From Zingiber officinale (taxonomy: Eukaryota; Streptophyta; Magnoliopsida; Zingiberales; Zingiberaceae), in contig NC_055996.1 in NCBI RefSeq assembly GCF_018446385.1, positions 125,833,750 through 125,897,749 of the forward strand: a DNA stretch of 64,000 nucleotides, written 5' to 3'. This document shows positions 43,295 to 56,000 of the stretch, one piece after another. Position numbers and translations under genes: made by a program. Under the pieces are notes generated by a model. The model was not told the DNA's origin, ran no database searches, and saw only the letters and a program-made list of their open reading frames with translations. The stretch's first letter is position 1. Each line of letters begins with the position of its first letter.

Positions 43295-45556
43295 TTTCCT
43301 CCTCTAAAGTTTTCTATTTTTACTAAACATTTTGAGAAGGTCACTCTTCCGTTGGGAGAAATGCGTGCAAAATGTAAGCACTGCAATGCTTCCTACAAAT
43401 TCCAAGCCGGTGGCGGCTATGGGTCGTTGAAACGACATGTAGAAACGAAGCACCCGACGGAATATGGACTCGACCGTTCTCAAACACAATTATCAAGATT
43501 TTCTTCAACTAGCGGTAGTACCGATTCCGGTTTATTTTTATATTCGGATAATAAATTAAGAGAATCATTAGCTAAATTTGTTTCCGTAGAACATATTTCT
43601 TTTAGTTTTGGATCTAAATGCACATTTGAAGATTTTTGTAAAGAATCTCTTAATCCATGTGTTAAACGTGTTCCTAGGACTACACTTACTCGTACAATTA
43701 AAAAATTAGTAAAACAAGGAAAAAAGAATTTAATTGATGAATTTAGTAAATTAGATAATAAAGTTTCTTTATGTTCCGATATTTAGAGTGATCATTGGCA
43801 AACACATTCGTATATGGGTGTGACTTGCCATTGGATCGATAACTCTTGGAACCTCCAAAAAAGATTATTAGCTTATAGAGTTTTTGATGAATCACATAAT
43901 GCTCATAATATCGCACAATTATTATATTTAATTTTAGAAGAATATGGTTTAACTCATAAAATATTTTCAATATCATTAGATAATGCTAGTTCTAATACCG
44001 CTTGTATAGATGATCTAAAATTTGTTTGTCAACCTATTATTGGAGGTTTATTTTTTCATATTCATTGTGTATGCCATGTTTTAAATTTATGTGTTCAAGA
44101 TGGTTTAAAAATTTTAGAAAGTTATATTAAACCAATTAGAATTGCAATTTCTTATTTATGGTCTCATCAATCTATAATGAAACAATGGGGTAGGTTTTGT
44201 AAAATTAATGGAATGATACCTAAAAAATTTCCACGTGATGTACCAATACGTTGGAATTCAACATACCAATTATTACAAGATTCATTTCAATATAAAGAAT
44301 TATTATGTTCATTTTTTGCACAAAACACTAATACTAATATATATTTATTTTCACAACAATGGAATATTTGTAGTAGTATTTGTGAAATTTTAAAAGTATT
44401 TAATGATGCAACCGAACAACTTTCCGGTGTTTATTATCCCACTGCTCAATTAGTTTTAGAAAATTTTTCTAATATAGTATTAGTTTTAAATGAACATATT
44501 AATAATGAATCTTTATCTTCTTGCATCTTAGCTATGAAAACTAAATGGGAAAAATATTTTTATTTAATTCCTGAAATTTATTTAATTGCATTTGCTTTAG
44601 ATCCTAGATTTAAATTAGAAGTTTTACAAGAAATGTTAACTTTATATTATGACGCTTTAATTCCAATTAAAGATTCTTCTTCCCCTGATCCAGTTAATAT
44701 TATATATAATGTTAGAATTTATTTATATGATATTTATAATCAATATTATGCAAAATATGGAACACAAATTAATATTTCTGAAATTCAACAAACTACTAGT
44801 AGTAATTTAAAACTTACAAAAGCACAACTCTTATTAAAAGAACGGACAAAACGTCCACGAGGATCCTCAAGTTCCACACAGGAACTTGAGAATTATTTTA
44901 CGACTTCTTTTGATTTTAATGAAGTAGATAGCGAAAACTTCGATATCTTAAAGTGGTGGTCACAGAAGGCTCAAAGCTTTCCCGTTCTCTTTGTGATCGC
45001 AAAAGAAATTTTAGCTTGTCCAGTGTCAACTGTTGCTGTGGAGCAGACGTTCAGTGTCGGCGACAACATATTAGATGAACGACGATCAACTTTGTCTCCC
45101 TACTCATTGGAAGCCCAAGCATTACTGGACGATTGGACCAGAGCGGAGAAAAGAATCCAAGGAATGTAACTTTCAGATGACGAAGTTAAAGATTTTGATA
45201 CTGAAGGAACAAATACGACAGGAACAGGAAATGGAAGTGAATGAAAATGTAAAATGATAAAAATGTAAAAGAACTACGTGGGCTTTGATTCCCCTAAAGG
45301 GATACGTAGGCAACTTAAATAAGTGCAAGCCCTTTTTTTAATAAATTTTAATTTCTAATTTTTAATGTTTAATTTTTTTTTTTAACATATTAATCTTGAA
45401 CCGTGGCGAACCGTGAACCGAACTGTGAACCGGCGGTTCTGAACCGTGAACCGTAACAGTCTTGGGCGGTTAAGGTTAAGGGTCGACCTGCCTGGAACCG
45501 TCGAACCGGCGGTTCCGAACCGTCGAACCGTCGGTTCCGAACCGTGGTCAGGTCTA
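43295..45556 (+). mobile_element. hAT transposon copy, left end missing
   Basis: It contains the transposase gene and, on the right, a terminal region of direct and inverted GAACCG/CGGTTC words ending GTGGTCAGGTCTA (45556). This would read TAGACCTGACCACGG as a terminal inverted repeat. Gag sequence of element A resumes at GGCTGTGG (45557), the site of an expected 8-bp duplication. No matching left TIR or duplication was found near 43290, and about 30 bp of gag seem lost there, so the left end is probably deleted. Confidence 0.7.
43319..45169 (+). pseudogene. hAT (Ac-like) transposase, one nonsense codon
   Basis: Opens in a BED zinc finger (FTKHFEKV ... C-x2-C-x17-H-x4-H: CKHC, then H and H near 43430-43455). 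One frame runs to 45169 except for a TAG at 43784-43786, where the family has Trp in the motif SDIWSDHW. After it: MGVTCHWID, SLDNASSNTACI, HCVCHVLNLCVQDGL and DVPIRWNSTYQLLQD. The C-terminal hAT dimerisation domain follows (WWSQKAQSFPVLFVIAKEIL, ACPVSTVAVEQTFS). The first Met seen is 43361, but the true start is upstream and lost. hAT transposases excise and reinsert DNA by a DDE reaction. Apart from that codon and the missing 5' end it looks intact, so it is young or was recently under selection. Confidence 0.9.
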
Positions 45557-45710
45557 GGCTGTGGTGCTTTTCGATCGACTAACGCTTGTTGTTGTTGTTG
45601 CTCGACCATCTTCGCCGCTCAGGCTTGCACGAGCATGTTGAGCTCCTCCTTGGTGAGTGTCATGGTAGTGAGTCGTCCAGCACCCACCATCTTCTCAACT
45701 CGGATGCAGG
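45557..45710 (-). pseudogene. element A gag, extreme N-terminus
   Basis: The minus strand gives a weak parallel to the B start (MTLTKEELNMLVQA versus TLSNEELDTLIEI) followed by a polyglutamine stretch (GTTGTTGTTGTTG on the plus strand, 45588-45600). Confidence 0.5.
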
Positions 45711-45736
45711 TTAAGTTTCCACAGACGACATCGATA

Positions 45737-46544
45737 TGATCCTGTCCGAAAGTCGATGAGATGGAAAGCTGGGGATATGGAGGTACCGCTGATCGCCCGT
45801 AGACTCCACTCTGCCCTACAAAACAGATGACGTTAGTGCTGAGCCAGGGAAGGGATCCTTGGCATTGGCCCTCCGATACTCAAGTCAGTCACCGACGATG
45901 ATGTAAAAGGCGGAGCAACAAGAATGAACATTGTAGCACAAATAGTGTATATCGCGTACCTCCTCCGATGCTTGGACCCCCTTTATATAGAGTTCCTGTA
46001 GCGCGCGTGCACACTTCCCTAAGTGGACATGTTTCTCGAAGTTTCCCCTGAAAAGACTTGTCAGTAAAGTGTCTCTGACACAATACCTTAACAAGCCGAG
46101 TATATCTCTGATGTGATAATGGAAGCTTTCGTCATACGATTTTCTTGTTGACTATGCTTGGTGTCAGTGGCACTAACTTCCAAAAGGATATCGAGAGATA
46201 ACACAGTGGGCCCATGGCTAGGTCGAGCGGATTAGCGGCTCGGCCGGAACTTCGTTGCGCCTATGCCGAGTCCGCTCGGTCGGAACTCCGCTGCGCTTGT
46301 GCCGAGTCTTATTGTCGGACTGAACGGGGTAGCTACTCGGCCAGAACTTCGCTGCGCCCGTGCCGAGTCTTATTGCTGGGCCAAGCAGGGTAGCTGCTCG
46401 GCTAGGATTCTACATATCGTCTGACCGACCAATACAGTTATCATCCGTTTGGCCATATGATACCTGAATATTGACCACCTTAACTTTGACTTTCATCGTG
46501 GCAACTAACCCTTGCAGGGTTGGCCCCTCCTTATCGCCGCATCA
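45737..46544 (-). mobile_element. element A 5' LTR, 808 bp
   Basis: Plus-strand ends TGATCC and GCATCA. The sequence just left of it (45711-45736) is a decayed PBS region (TGTCGTCTGTGGAAAC on the minus strand, compare TGGCGCTGTCTGTGGGAA in B). A TATA-like ctttatatagag is at about 45980-45991. Inside, 46220-46400 has three related blocks of about 60-65 bp (cggccggaacttcgttgcgcc..., cggtcggaactccgctgcgc..., cggccagaacttcgctgcgcc...). Confidence 0.82.
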
Positions 46545-49500
46545 TATATTCTATTGTTTTGATTTTAATAATAAAATTGATGTTTCTTTAAAAAAAAATT
46601 AATTTATTTTGATTTATGTTCCATAGATGGTTCACCACTATTTCAAGCGATACTAAAAGCAACATAGTGGCTTAGCCTACAGTATAGCGACAACTATGTT
46701 TCAATGGTTACTTAAATATTCGTGATTCGATTTTTAATTATATACTATAGAATATTTTTCTATAGTAGGATGATAAATCTGAGATTAATTGTGTTGAACA
46801 ATCTATTATCGGAGATAATATGAAAGTTTAGCTAGATTGAAATTACATAAGATTAATTTCAATTTATTTATCGAGATGACCTAAGCAAATAATCTCATAC
46901 TATTGGCCTTGAAAGTCAGGTTGAGCTGCTAGGTTGTCTGGAAGATAGTTGTCTACTTCCTAGTCCGAGTGTAAAGTGGGGACTCTCAAGTGCACTCTTG
47001 ATTGGAAGCAGAGTCGGGAGATGTCGAGCGAAGTCAAGAAGCCGAGTCGTCGAGTTGTGAGATGTCGAGAGGAGTCAGGAAGCTGAGTCGTCGAGTCGGG
47101 AGATGCCAAGACCTGCTTTCAAGCAATTTCCTTGAAACGGATTCGTCTTACTTTTGGCTGTCCTTGGAGGTTCTTTTGGGTCATTTATTTTCGAGGATAC
47201 AACTGCAGAATCACACAACCAAACACTGGTTGTTCGTGGCAAACTGAGAATGCACTCGAGTACTATTACAAATAATTCAGCTGAGTGAATGTACGACTGA
47301 GAGGAAAGAATCATGGAACGAATATGTAGAAATTCTTTTGTTATTTCTTTTGTTTCTTTTTTTTCTCAAGATTTAACCTCCTTATATAGGAGGGCTCATA
47401 TCTGGTTGTAATAAATGACTTAATTATGATCATTCAATGTTGAGTTTATGTCGGTTATTATTGCAAAGACATTATAGAATCGTCATTAATAGATTTAATG
47501 TGTGTCATTATTGTCAAAACGTTATAGAATCGAGTTTAATGTTTCCATTACACTCTTGTACAAATATCAAAGAGATATTCAAGTGACAAAAAGTTCATTC
47601 ACTTGGACAAATTTTAGATTGATCGATCTGATATTCGACGCGCGTAAGTCATTGTCATCCATTAGTGAATTTGGTTCAGTGCAAATTTGAACTTTGGATT
47701 TGTACCCTTGTATACCCATGAGTAATAGAGAGTCTCTTCCTATATATATATTCACAATATTAATACACGTATCATACTATAAATCAATAATAAAATAAAA
47801 AAAACTCTTAATATAAAACTCAAAATCCATAGATAATAAAATCTCTTCTTCTCTATCTCTCTATTTATATTTCTAACATATTATTGGACGATGAGATATT
47901 TACACTTTCAAATTTATTCTACCGAACCGGATACCTATAAAATTAGTTGGTTCATAAGTTCATGAGGAATTAGATAATCAAACAAAAAAAAAAATAGTGG
48001 CTAGGCATTAAAGATGATCATAATATTCGTCGAGGATTAAATTAACTAATAGTTGCGTGCTTGCATCACTAACTTGTTTATTTTTTAAATAGGGTATCAT
48101 TAATTTTGGGATGGACCATTTGACAGCATATTCTATCGACCAAGTAGATCAAGAAGTGCGCAGATTATGTATCCAAAGTGGTCAACTTCTTAAATTTGTC
48201 ATCCTATTAAAAAAAATGCCCGGCAATATACGTAGTTGGGATTTAATTTAGATGTCTCATTGACCATTGGAGTATTTGACCACTGCATCAATACCCAGGG
48301 GCATACTTGCAGTATTAACTTTTAACTTTTTTATTTTTAATGTGATAACTAATCCTTGGGCAAACATCTCAGCCACATGAAATGACCACTTGATAAATCA
48401 GGAAATGTTCACGTGTCCTGACGTGATGGCTCAGTTTGCCATAAGTTTGAGCGTTGGACATTTGAAAGTGTCTAGCGTGAGAATCACTTGTAGATTAACT
48501 CAGTAAAAGATATTTCATTAATCTCTAGCGATTTAGCATCGTCGGTCTCAAAATAACATATAGATAGATAAATTATGGTATATAATGATCTCTAGATGGA
48601 AGGATATATTTAAATATAGTTATTATTTTAAAGATTAATAGTCATTCTTGATTTAACTATTCTATGTTATCCTAAGATGAATTGACGAGGATGCTGAAGA
48701 CGAACATATTCATTTTTTAACCATCATATTTGAAGATGATGAAATCTCCGAAATCAAACCGTGCCGAATCTAATGAATCATCCACCCAAATATCAACCGC
48801 GCTGCATCACTCGCAACATTAACGGTTCCACGGGAACTGGTGGATGTTTGGCGTTGGGGAGGCCAGGTTGGCTTTTCCTTTCCATCCTCCGCCAGGAAAA
48901 ACGAAAAAAAAACTGAAGTGCATAACGGCAGGAACATGTTTACTCTGAAATTGATAAAATCTATCAGAAAATTTTGAACATTTGTTTTTAAATAATTTGT
49001 CAGTTTGGTTTTTTATATATATTAGTGATCGTACATACGTGTTGTATGTGTAATATAATACATCGAAATCACATTGACCTTTTATAATAAAATTATATTA
49101 ATTAAAGTATTTTAATATTAAAATACTAAAATAAAGTCATTAGGTAAAGTACCTTACTTTTGAAAATTTAAATTATTTGGGTCTTCGAAATCTGAATTGT
49201 TTGGATTTTCGAGTGTCGATTTTCCTACAAAAAAATTAATTTAATTTTTTAATATTATACTTATCTTAGTAAAAAAACTAAGAAAAGTATATTTTTTAAT
49301 ATTGTCGGCCTAACATATTTATAGAAGCTTCTTTGATCATGTCAATTCTAAGATGTGAGACTAAAGAGAACTATATTTTTTTATATAAAACAATCAGAGA
49401 AAATTAATGATGAAAAAAATTCATAATAATATGTCGCAACTGAGTCTTGAGCTCTAGATTACTGATTGTTTCGCTTGTGGAATTACTAATAAACTTTGAA

Positions 49501-52400
49501 ATTATTTTTAGTATGAATAGAAAAAGGATATTAACGTAAATTCATTTTAGGCTTCACCAAAGTTAGTTAGTAAAGGGGGAAGATTTTTAACAAAATAATA
49601 AGATATAAGTACAAATTTAGTTAATCCAAATTAGATCAAAGTAAATGGACAAATTCAATTAAATTTCAATTTGATTTACGTGCTTATTCCGTTTAAATAA
49701 TTATCTAATTTATTAATTTGATTTTGAATAAACCGTACGGTCACTCTGAGGACATAATTTTTTTAAAAACAAGAGTATTCATATTTGATTTTCTTCCTCG
49801 ACAAAACATGCTCGATTTTTATTTTCGAGAAACATTCTATATGTGCTTTTTATTGTCAAATCCCATCATGTTCAAAGTTAGTATAATTATTATTTTTGTA
49901 TAATACAATTTGTACAAAAAATCATATTCATGATCATGATTTAAATATCACTTATAAAAAAATGTATATATATAGGCCACTCTTATTTTTTGATTAACTT
50001 CGTCAAAAATAATTTCTTAATTAAAATTATCTCAATTTAATTAAAATTACTCTACACCATTAACCAAAACTAATATAATAGAATTCTTGCAAGGGGAATA
50101 TATTTAAGTAATTAGATTTTTCTTGTAAAACATAGATCGCTTTCGTGATACATATAATTTTAAATAAAATAATATGAAATGAAACAGACCTCGTAATCCT
50201 TGACGAGCGTAAACAAAATTATAATCAAATGAGAGTCTCATGTGTGACTCCTCTAGTGATATCCACCCGCATTAGATTACGAACTAGACATGATTCGCTA
50301 GGTGCTAACCTTTTATATTGATAAAACCTTTTGGAAATATTATGGATCTTTTTTAATGGAAGAAAGGGAAGAAGATATGTTTCTAAGGAGAGGAATCGGT
50401 TGCTAAAAGCTTCAAGGGAGAAGTAGAGTTCATCTCCAAATCTTTCAAGATATAGCCTCCAAGAAAGATAAAGAGATATGTTTCTTCAACTCTCCAAGAA
50501 AGATGAAGAGGTGTCTCATCAGGAAAAAAAAAAATCATGGAAGATGATGAGTTTTGTTATTCGAATTCTTCAAGATAATAATTAAAAGTATGACTTCTCA
50601 ACTCTTCAAGAATCCTCGTGATTGTGGTTATCCAAATTCTCCAAGGGTGAATTGGAGAGGTAACTACTTATTTGATCTTGATTTGTTCTAGCTTCAGTTA
50701 TTTCAGAATTAATTAATAATTTAATTAATTCTTATTCAGAAATATTAACTTGATTAATTTTAGTACCCATTAAAATAATCAATTGTAGATAATGTTCATG
50801 TCTATGTGCTATATATATGATCCTCTAGGTTTTATATACGAAGACAATGTAAATTCATACACAGACTAAGATAATTGTCTAACAATAATTTTTAGGGAGT
50901 ATTTAGTAGATCTGCTACTAAGCGCTTCTTAGATTTTTACTACATAGAAATACTTTTAAGTATTTGTGAATATCAAATTTTATTTAAGCTTCTATAACTT
51001 TTACTCAAAAGCTAGAGGCTAGAATCTGATGTTTTTTCTTGCTTCTATTTTTTTTGTTATGGTCTAAAATTAAATTTATCATTTTACATTATTGTCATTA
51101 CACTTTTGACCTAATTTCTCTCCTCATTCGTGCCACTTCCCAAATCATTTATAAAATTTCAATCATATTTTATTATAAGTATTTATTTTTTAAATAATAT
51201 TTTATATAATTTGTATTTCTAGAATTTTTTATACATATTTTATGTATTTGTATAAATTTTATCATTTTTATATTTTTATTTTTATTAATTTTATATATAT
51301 ATTTTTTCAAACATTCATGTTATAAAAAAAATTAATTTTGATACAATATTCAAAATATAATAATAATTATATAAACACATTATTGACGATGTATCAAAAT
51401 TATATTTAGATAATTAAAAAAGATTAATTTATCTAGTTTAAAGATATTGTTATCATTTAACTAAAAATTAAGCTTGGAAGTAATTATTCATCAAATACTC
51501 GAAGTTTACCTTGTATTAGCTTTTGACTTCTATTTCTAAATCCTCCAAACTTTAACTTCTCACTAACTTATAAAAATCACTTTTAAATAAGCAAAAATTC
51601 TTCCAAATACTCTTTTAGTCACCCAATGTGATAAAATATTAGTCATAAATTATAAACCATCAAGAACTGATTACTATGTAATTTAATCTTACCATCTAGC
51701 CAATATCCCAATTAATTCAGTGCACTATGATCATCACCAAATTAATTGTTATACTTAATTTCCAAGACATAATAAACTTCTCTTGAATAATAAATCATTT
51801 CTCCTGTAACCATGAATTTCATGTCACTAAGAGCTCTATCAAGTAGCCAGGATGTTAAACCCTAATATAAGTGAACGATGAATCCTCTATAGACTCAATA
51901 CTATTTTCTCTACATTTTGTCATACATCCAACTTTTATTAATCACAATACAATTAAAGGCTGCTTTTAAAGACGTTAAAGTACATAATTACACGCATAGA
52001 ATAAATGAATGTCTTAAGTCAAAAGATCAATTACACTCATTCATTAGAGGAACGCCCAATGATACTTAATATGTGGTCTTTCTTAAGTGGGTCGTGTCCA
52101 GTGTACCTCTAAACTCAAGGCACCTCCAAGTATAACTTAGATATCCATCCCTCAATGTATCTCAATCTAGTCATACTCATCATTGATCTAGATATCTATG
52201 TCTCCTCCATATATTTATCTGATCGAGGATTATTTTTCAGATTAATATAACCATTAAATCATGAGACTTTATCATTAATCATATATGTAAAAAAAGTAAA
52301 TAATTAACAATAAATACTTACCTTTATGAAATAATTATCCATAAATTCATAAGAGTGTTTTGACACAAACTAACAATATAGTCTTCTATTTGCATTATTA
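46545..52400. other. gene-poor AT-rich interval
   Basis: No gene recognised on either strand. 46940-47400 may be an LTR fragment. 50330-50680 has loosely repeated 'ctccaagaaagat(a/g)aagag' phrases. The rest is AT-rich with poly-A/T runs. 51600-52400 may be the 3' LTR of the minus-strand copia remnant that follows. Confidence 0.4.
47013..47110. repeat. 43-bp tandem repeat, about 2.3 copies
   Basis: Unit gtcgggagatgtcgagcgaa ... gagtcgtcga, starting near 47013, 47056 and 47099, with several substitutions. Confidence 0.75.
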
Positions 52401-52409
52401 CCAAACACT

Positions 52410-53000
52410 ATAGACTCTCATTCCTAGGCTCCTCACATGAGTCTCATGTTTTTGTAGAGGTAATGCCTTTGTGAATGAGTCTGCGATGCTCTTGCTAATA
52501 TCTGCTATGCTAACCAACACATCACCCCTCTAAATAATTCTCTAAGGAGATGATACTTTCTCAGTACATGCTTGGATCATTAGTGAGACATTGGCTCCTT
52601 TGCCTGTACTATGACCGTATTATTGTCACAATATAGCATAACTGAATCAACAATGATAGGAAGCACTTCAAACTTTGCTATGAAGTTCTTGATCCACACA
52701 ACTTCCTTTGTTGCCTTCGAAACTGCTATGTACTCAGACTCAGTTATTGAATTTGCAACTGTCTCATACTTGAAACTCCTCTAACAAATAGTTGCACCAT
52801 TTAAACAAAATACATAACCTTCCTGTAATTTTAGATCATCCCAATTTGTCTGAAAACTAGCGTCAATATATCTTCTAATGATCAATTTCTCGTATCCTAT
52901 GAAACTAAGAAGATGTTCTTTAATGAATGACAACTGAATTAAAGTTAGATGTGTTGTTGATCTAAACTTATTATCTAATGTATAGGGTTTAATAACTTGA
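52410..53000 (-). pseudogene. decayed Ty1/copia RNase H
   Basis: Minus strand: YIDASFQTNWDDLKLQEGYV with CLNGATI, a stop, then ETVANSITESEYVAVSKATKE, VVWIKNFI, VMLYCDNNTVIVQAKEP, SKHVLRKYHLLREII and the pol end ADSFTKALP. This is the copia RNase H with its DASF, ESEY and YCDN catalytic neighbourhoods. There are at least three stops, and RT and integrase are absent. It is a different copia family from the remnant at 7.6-9.4 kb. Confidence 0.82.
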
Positions 53001-56000
53001 CGGGTCAAGAGGACCTGACACTAGGCAGGAAGTCCAGATGTGGGATTCTGGCAGGAGGTTGGGATGTTTGATTCCCGATAGGAGGAAGTCCAGATGTGTG
53101 ATTCCGGCAGGAGATCAGGATATTCAATTCCCGATTGACGAAGTCCGGATGTGCGATTCTGGCTGGAAGACCTGGTGGGTCAGATTGACATCAAGGAGGT
53201 AACTTGACACTTGCTAAGTGAAGGTAAGTCATTGGAGGAGAGTGACTCTATGAGGATGCGTCCTAGTTGAGAAGACAATAGGCGTCGGTCCGATTTAAGT
53301 CCATTTCAGAAAATCTAATTGAGACCTTGATTAGATCCTGGTCTGGAGGACAGGGTCTTATAGGATCGAGACGTACTAGGGGGGTTGAATAACACTCATG
53401 GCTATTTCTCGTTCGTTTAAAAACTTTGGAGTAAAACATGTTGGTTGGTCCTAGGAAGATCGCACCGGTTCCACTGTACAAAAATTTTGTACAAGTGTCG
53501 AACCTTTCTTAAACAACCTATTGTGTTCTTTAGAAATTAAATTAGGAATCGCAAACGGAACTTAACATTATTGATTCCAAATTTAACTTATCTGTTCTTA
53601 ATGATTTAGATTTGGACCGCAAGCAGAACTTAACACTATTGATCCAAATCAACCTATGTTACAAATTCAATTAAATATCTATTTCGAAAATCGGTTCCTA
53701 GGACAAACATGGCGAGGCACATGAACTTCTTGGGTATGGGAGCATCCACCACTGTCTCGACAAAACCTCTTAACGAAATTAAATATTTAATTTCCTAAAA
53801 TAGCATTAGGTTTAACCAAAAGGAACAATTGAATCACAAATTCGAAAAACAAACAAAAAACACAACTTCGAAACAAATATGAAACTCTAGAATCATATGC
53901 CTCTTGTGTTTGGATTTCATACAAAGAAGAACTAGCATGATGCGGAAATTAAATACTAGTTATACCTCTTCTTCGTATGCTAATAACCTCAAGATCTTCT
54001 ACCGTATTCCTCGCCTCCTCTTGGACGTCGTGTGAGCGACGATCCTCCAAGATGAACACCACCCAAAGTCTTCTTCCTCCTTCTCTAAAATCCGGGCACC
54101 ACCACCACAAAGAAATAAGAGAGTAAGGGGAAAAGAGAGGGAGAGAGGGCCGACCACAAGAGAGAGCTCCAACAAGAGAATAAGAATTGATCTTCCATGA
54201 GGCCTCCCCTCCCATTCTTTTATATTACTTGCTCAAGGCAAATAAGGAAAAGACTTTTACAAAAAATTAAAATTTTCCTCTTGTTTTTCCTTTTCCCCTT
54301 TTATTTTTTTCCTTTTGTTTCCCTTGATTCATTCAATCAATGATTGAATCATTGATTGGATGATTGGCCGGCCCCTTGCTTGGGCACCAAGCAAGGGTGG
54401 CCAGCCCTTTAAAGGAAAGAAATAATCTTGTAAAAAATTTTATAAGCAAAGAAGTAAAACTCTTATAAAATTTTACAAGCTCTCTTTTATTTTCCTAATG
54501 TGGATGTTAAAAAAGGAAAGTTTTAAAAATTAAAACCAAGTTTTAAAATTTAAAATTTCCTTTTTTAACATTGTTACAAAAATAGAAAGTTTCAAATTTA
54601 AAACTTCTCTTCCTTTTTTCTAAAACCATGAGGATGGTTAAAAAAGGAAAGTTTTAAAACTTTTAAACTTTCTTTTAAACCATGTGACCTAATTCAAATA
54701 AGGAAAGTTTTGTATTTTAAAATCCCTCTTTTAAAACTTGTAGATATCTACAAAGAGAAGATTTTAAAAATTCAAAACACTCCTCCTAGTTTGAATTATG
54801 TGGTCGGCCCCCTTAATTATGCTAGTGGTCGACCCCCTTTGAGAAGGTAGTGGCCGGCCCTTGGCTTGGTCACCAAGCCTTGGGCCGACCCCCTGTTGGA
54901 CACCAAGATGGACTTTATATGGATGGACTTGAGGCTTTAATGAGGCTACGACAGGGACCTAGAGGAGAAATTAGTTTTGGCCTTCCGATGAGCTTGAGTA
55001 TCCTGTGTTCGCCCTGAACACACAACTCAAGTTCATCAATAATAACTTATTCCACTAGAGAGTTATTATTGCACTACCGCACCAATCTCAAATTACATTA
55101 TGGACTCCTTCTTATCATGAGTGTGTTAGTCTCCCTGTGTTTAAGATATCGAATGCCCATTAATTTAATTGAGTTACTGACAATTCACTATAATTAATGT
55201 CTTAGTCCAAGAGTAGTACCACTCAACCTCATTGTCATGTCGGACTAAGTCCACCTGCAGAGTTTAACACGACAATCCTTATGAGCTCCTCTTGAGGAAA
55301 TTCTCAACCTAGATTTCTAGGACACAGTTTCCTTCTATAATCAACAACACACACACACTATAAGTAATATCATTTCCCAACTTATCGGACCTATTGATTT
55401 ATCGAGCTAAATCTCACCCTTTGATAAGTTAAAGAAATAAATACTAAATATATATGCTTGTTATTATATTAGGATTAAGAGCACACACTTCCATAATAAC
55501 TAAGGTCTAGTTCTTTTATTAAGTAGTATAAAAAGAACTTACCTAAAATGGTCATACTCAATACACTTAGAGTGTACTAGTGTAATTTATTAGTCAAGAT
55601 AAACTAATACCTAATTACACTACGACTATTCCAATGGTTTGTTTCTTTCCATCTTAGTTGTGAGCAACTGTTTATAATTTATAAAGAACTGATAACATGA
55701 TCTTCTGTGTGTGACACCACACACCATGTTATTTACAATATAAATTAATTGAACAACTACACTTAACAAATAAATATAGACATTTGACCAATGTGATTCT
55801 TATATGTTTATACAAAAAGTTAGACTTTTAGTATACACTCTAATAAAACACAGTGGAATAAACAGAAGAAAGCAAAAGCATGACTAATAAGGTAGTGTTT
55901 TACTTGGTTCGGAGCCTTTGATGACTCCTACTCTAAGGCCCATGATCGTTGATAGCTGTCATTGGGCAATCACTAATAATTCGAACAATGATTACAAACT

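Larger units (their letters stand above)
20876..46544 (-). mobile_element. element A: old Ty3/gypsy (Tat-like) retrotransposon, host of nested insertions
   Basis: Gag, protease, RT, RNase H and integrase read on the minus strand from about 45.7 kb to 23.3 kb. An opposite-strand gene lies between integrase and the left (3') LTR, the organisation of Tat-lineage elements such as Grande and RIRE2. The right LTR has clear ends (TGATCC...GCATCA). The left end is degenerate, at about 20876. The flanks TGTAT (20871-20875) and TATAT (46545-46549) could be a mutated 5-bp duplication. It is interrupted by a TRIM (24102-24757), element B (28592-42883) and a hAT copy (about 43295-45556). Subtracting these leaves roughly 8.5 kb, so internal DNA has been lost. 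Many stops and frameshifts make it inactive. Confidence 0.8.

Noticed and set aside
43127..43318. N-terminal extension of the hAT frame back to 43127
   Set aside because: That stretch is antisense gag of element A that happens to be open in the same frame; the transposase similarity starts near 43319.
47002..47247. 81-residue plus-strand frame
   Set aside because: Begins in the 43-bp tandem repeat and shows no domain.
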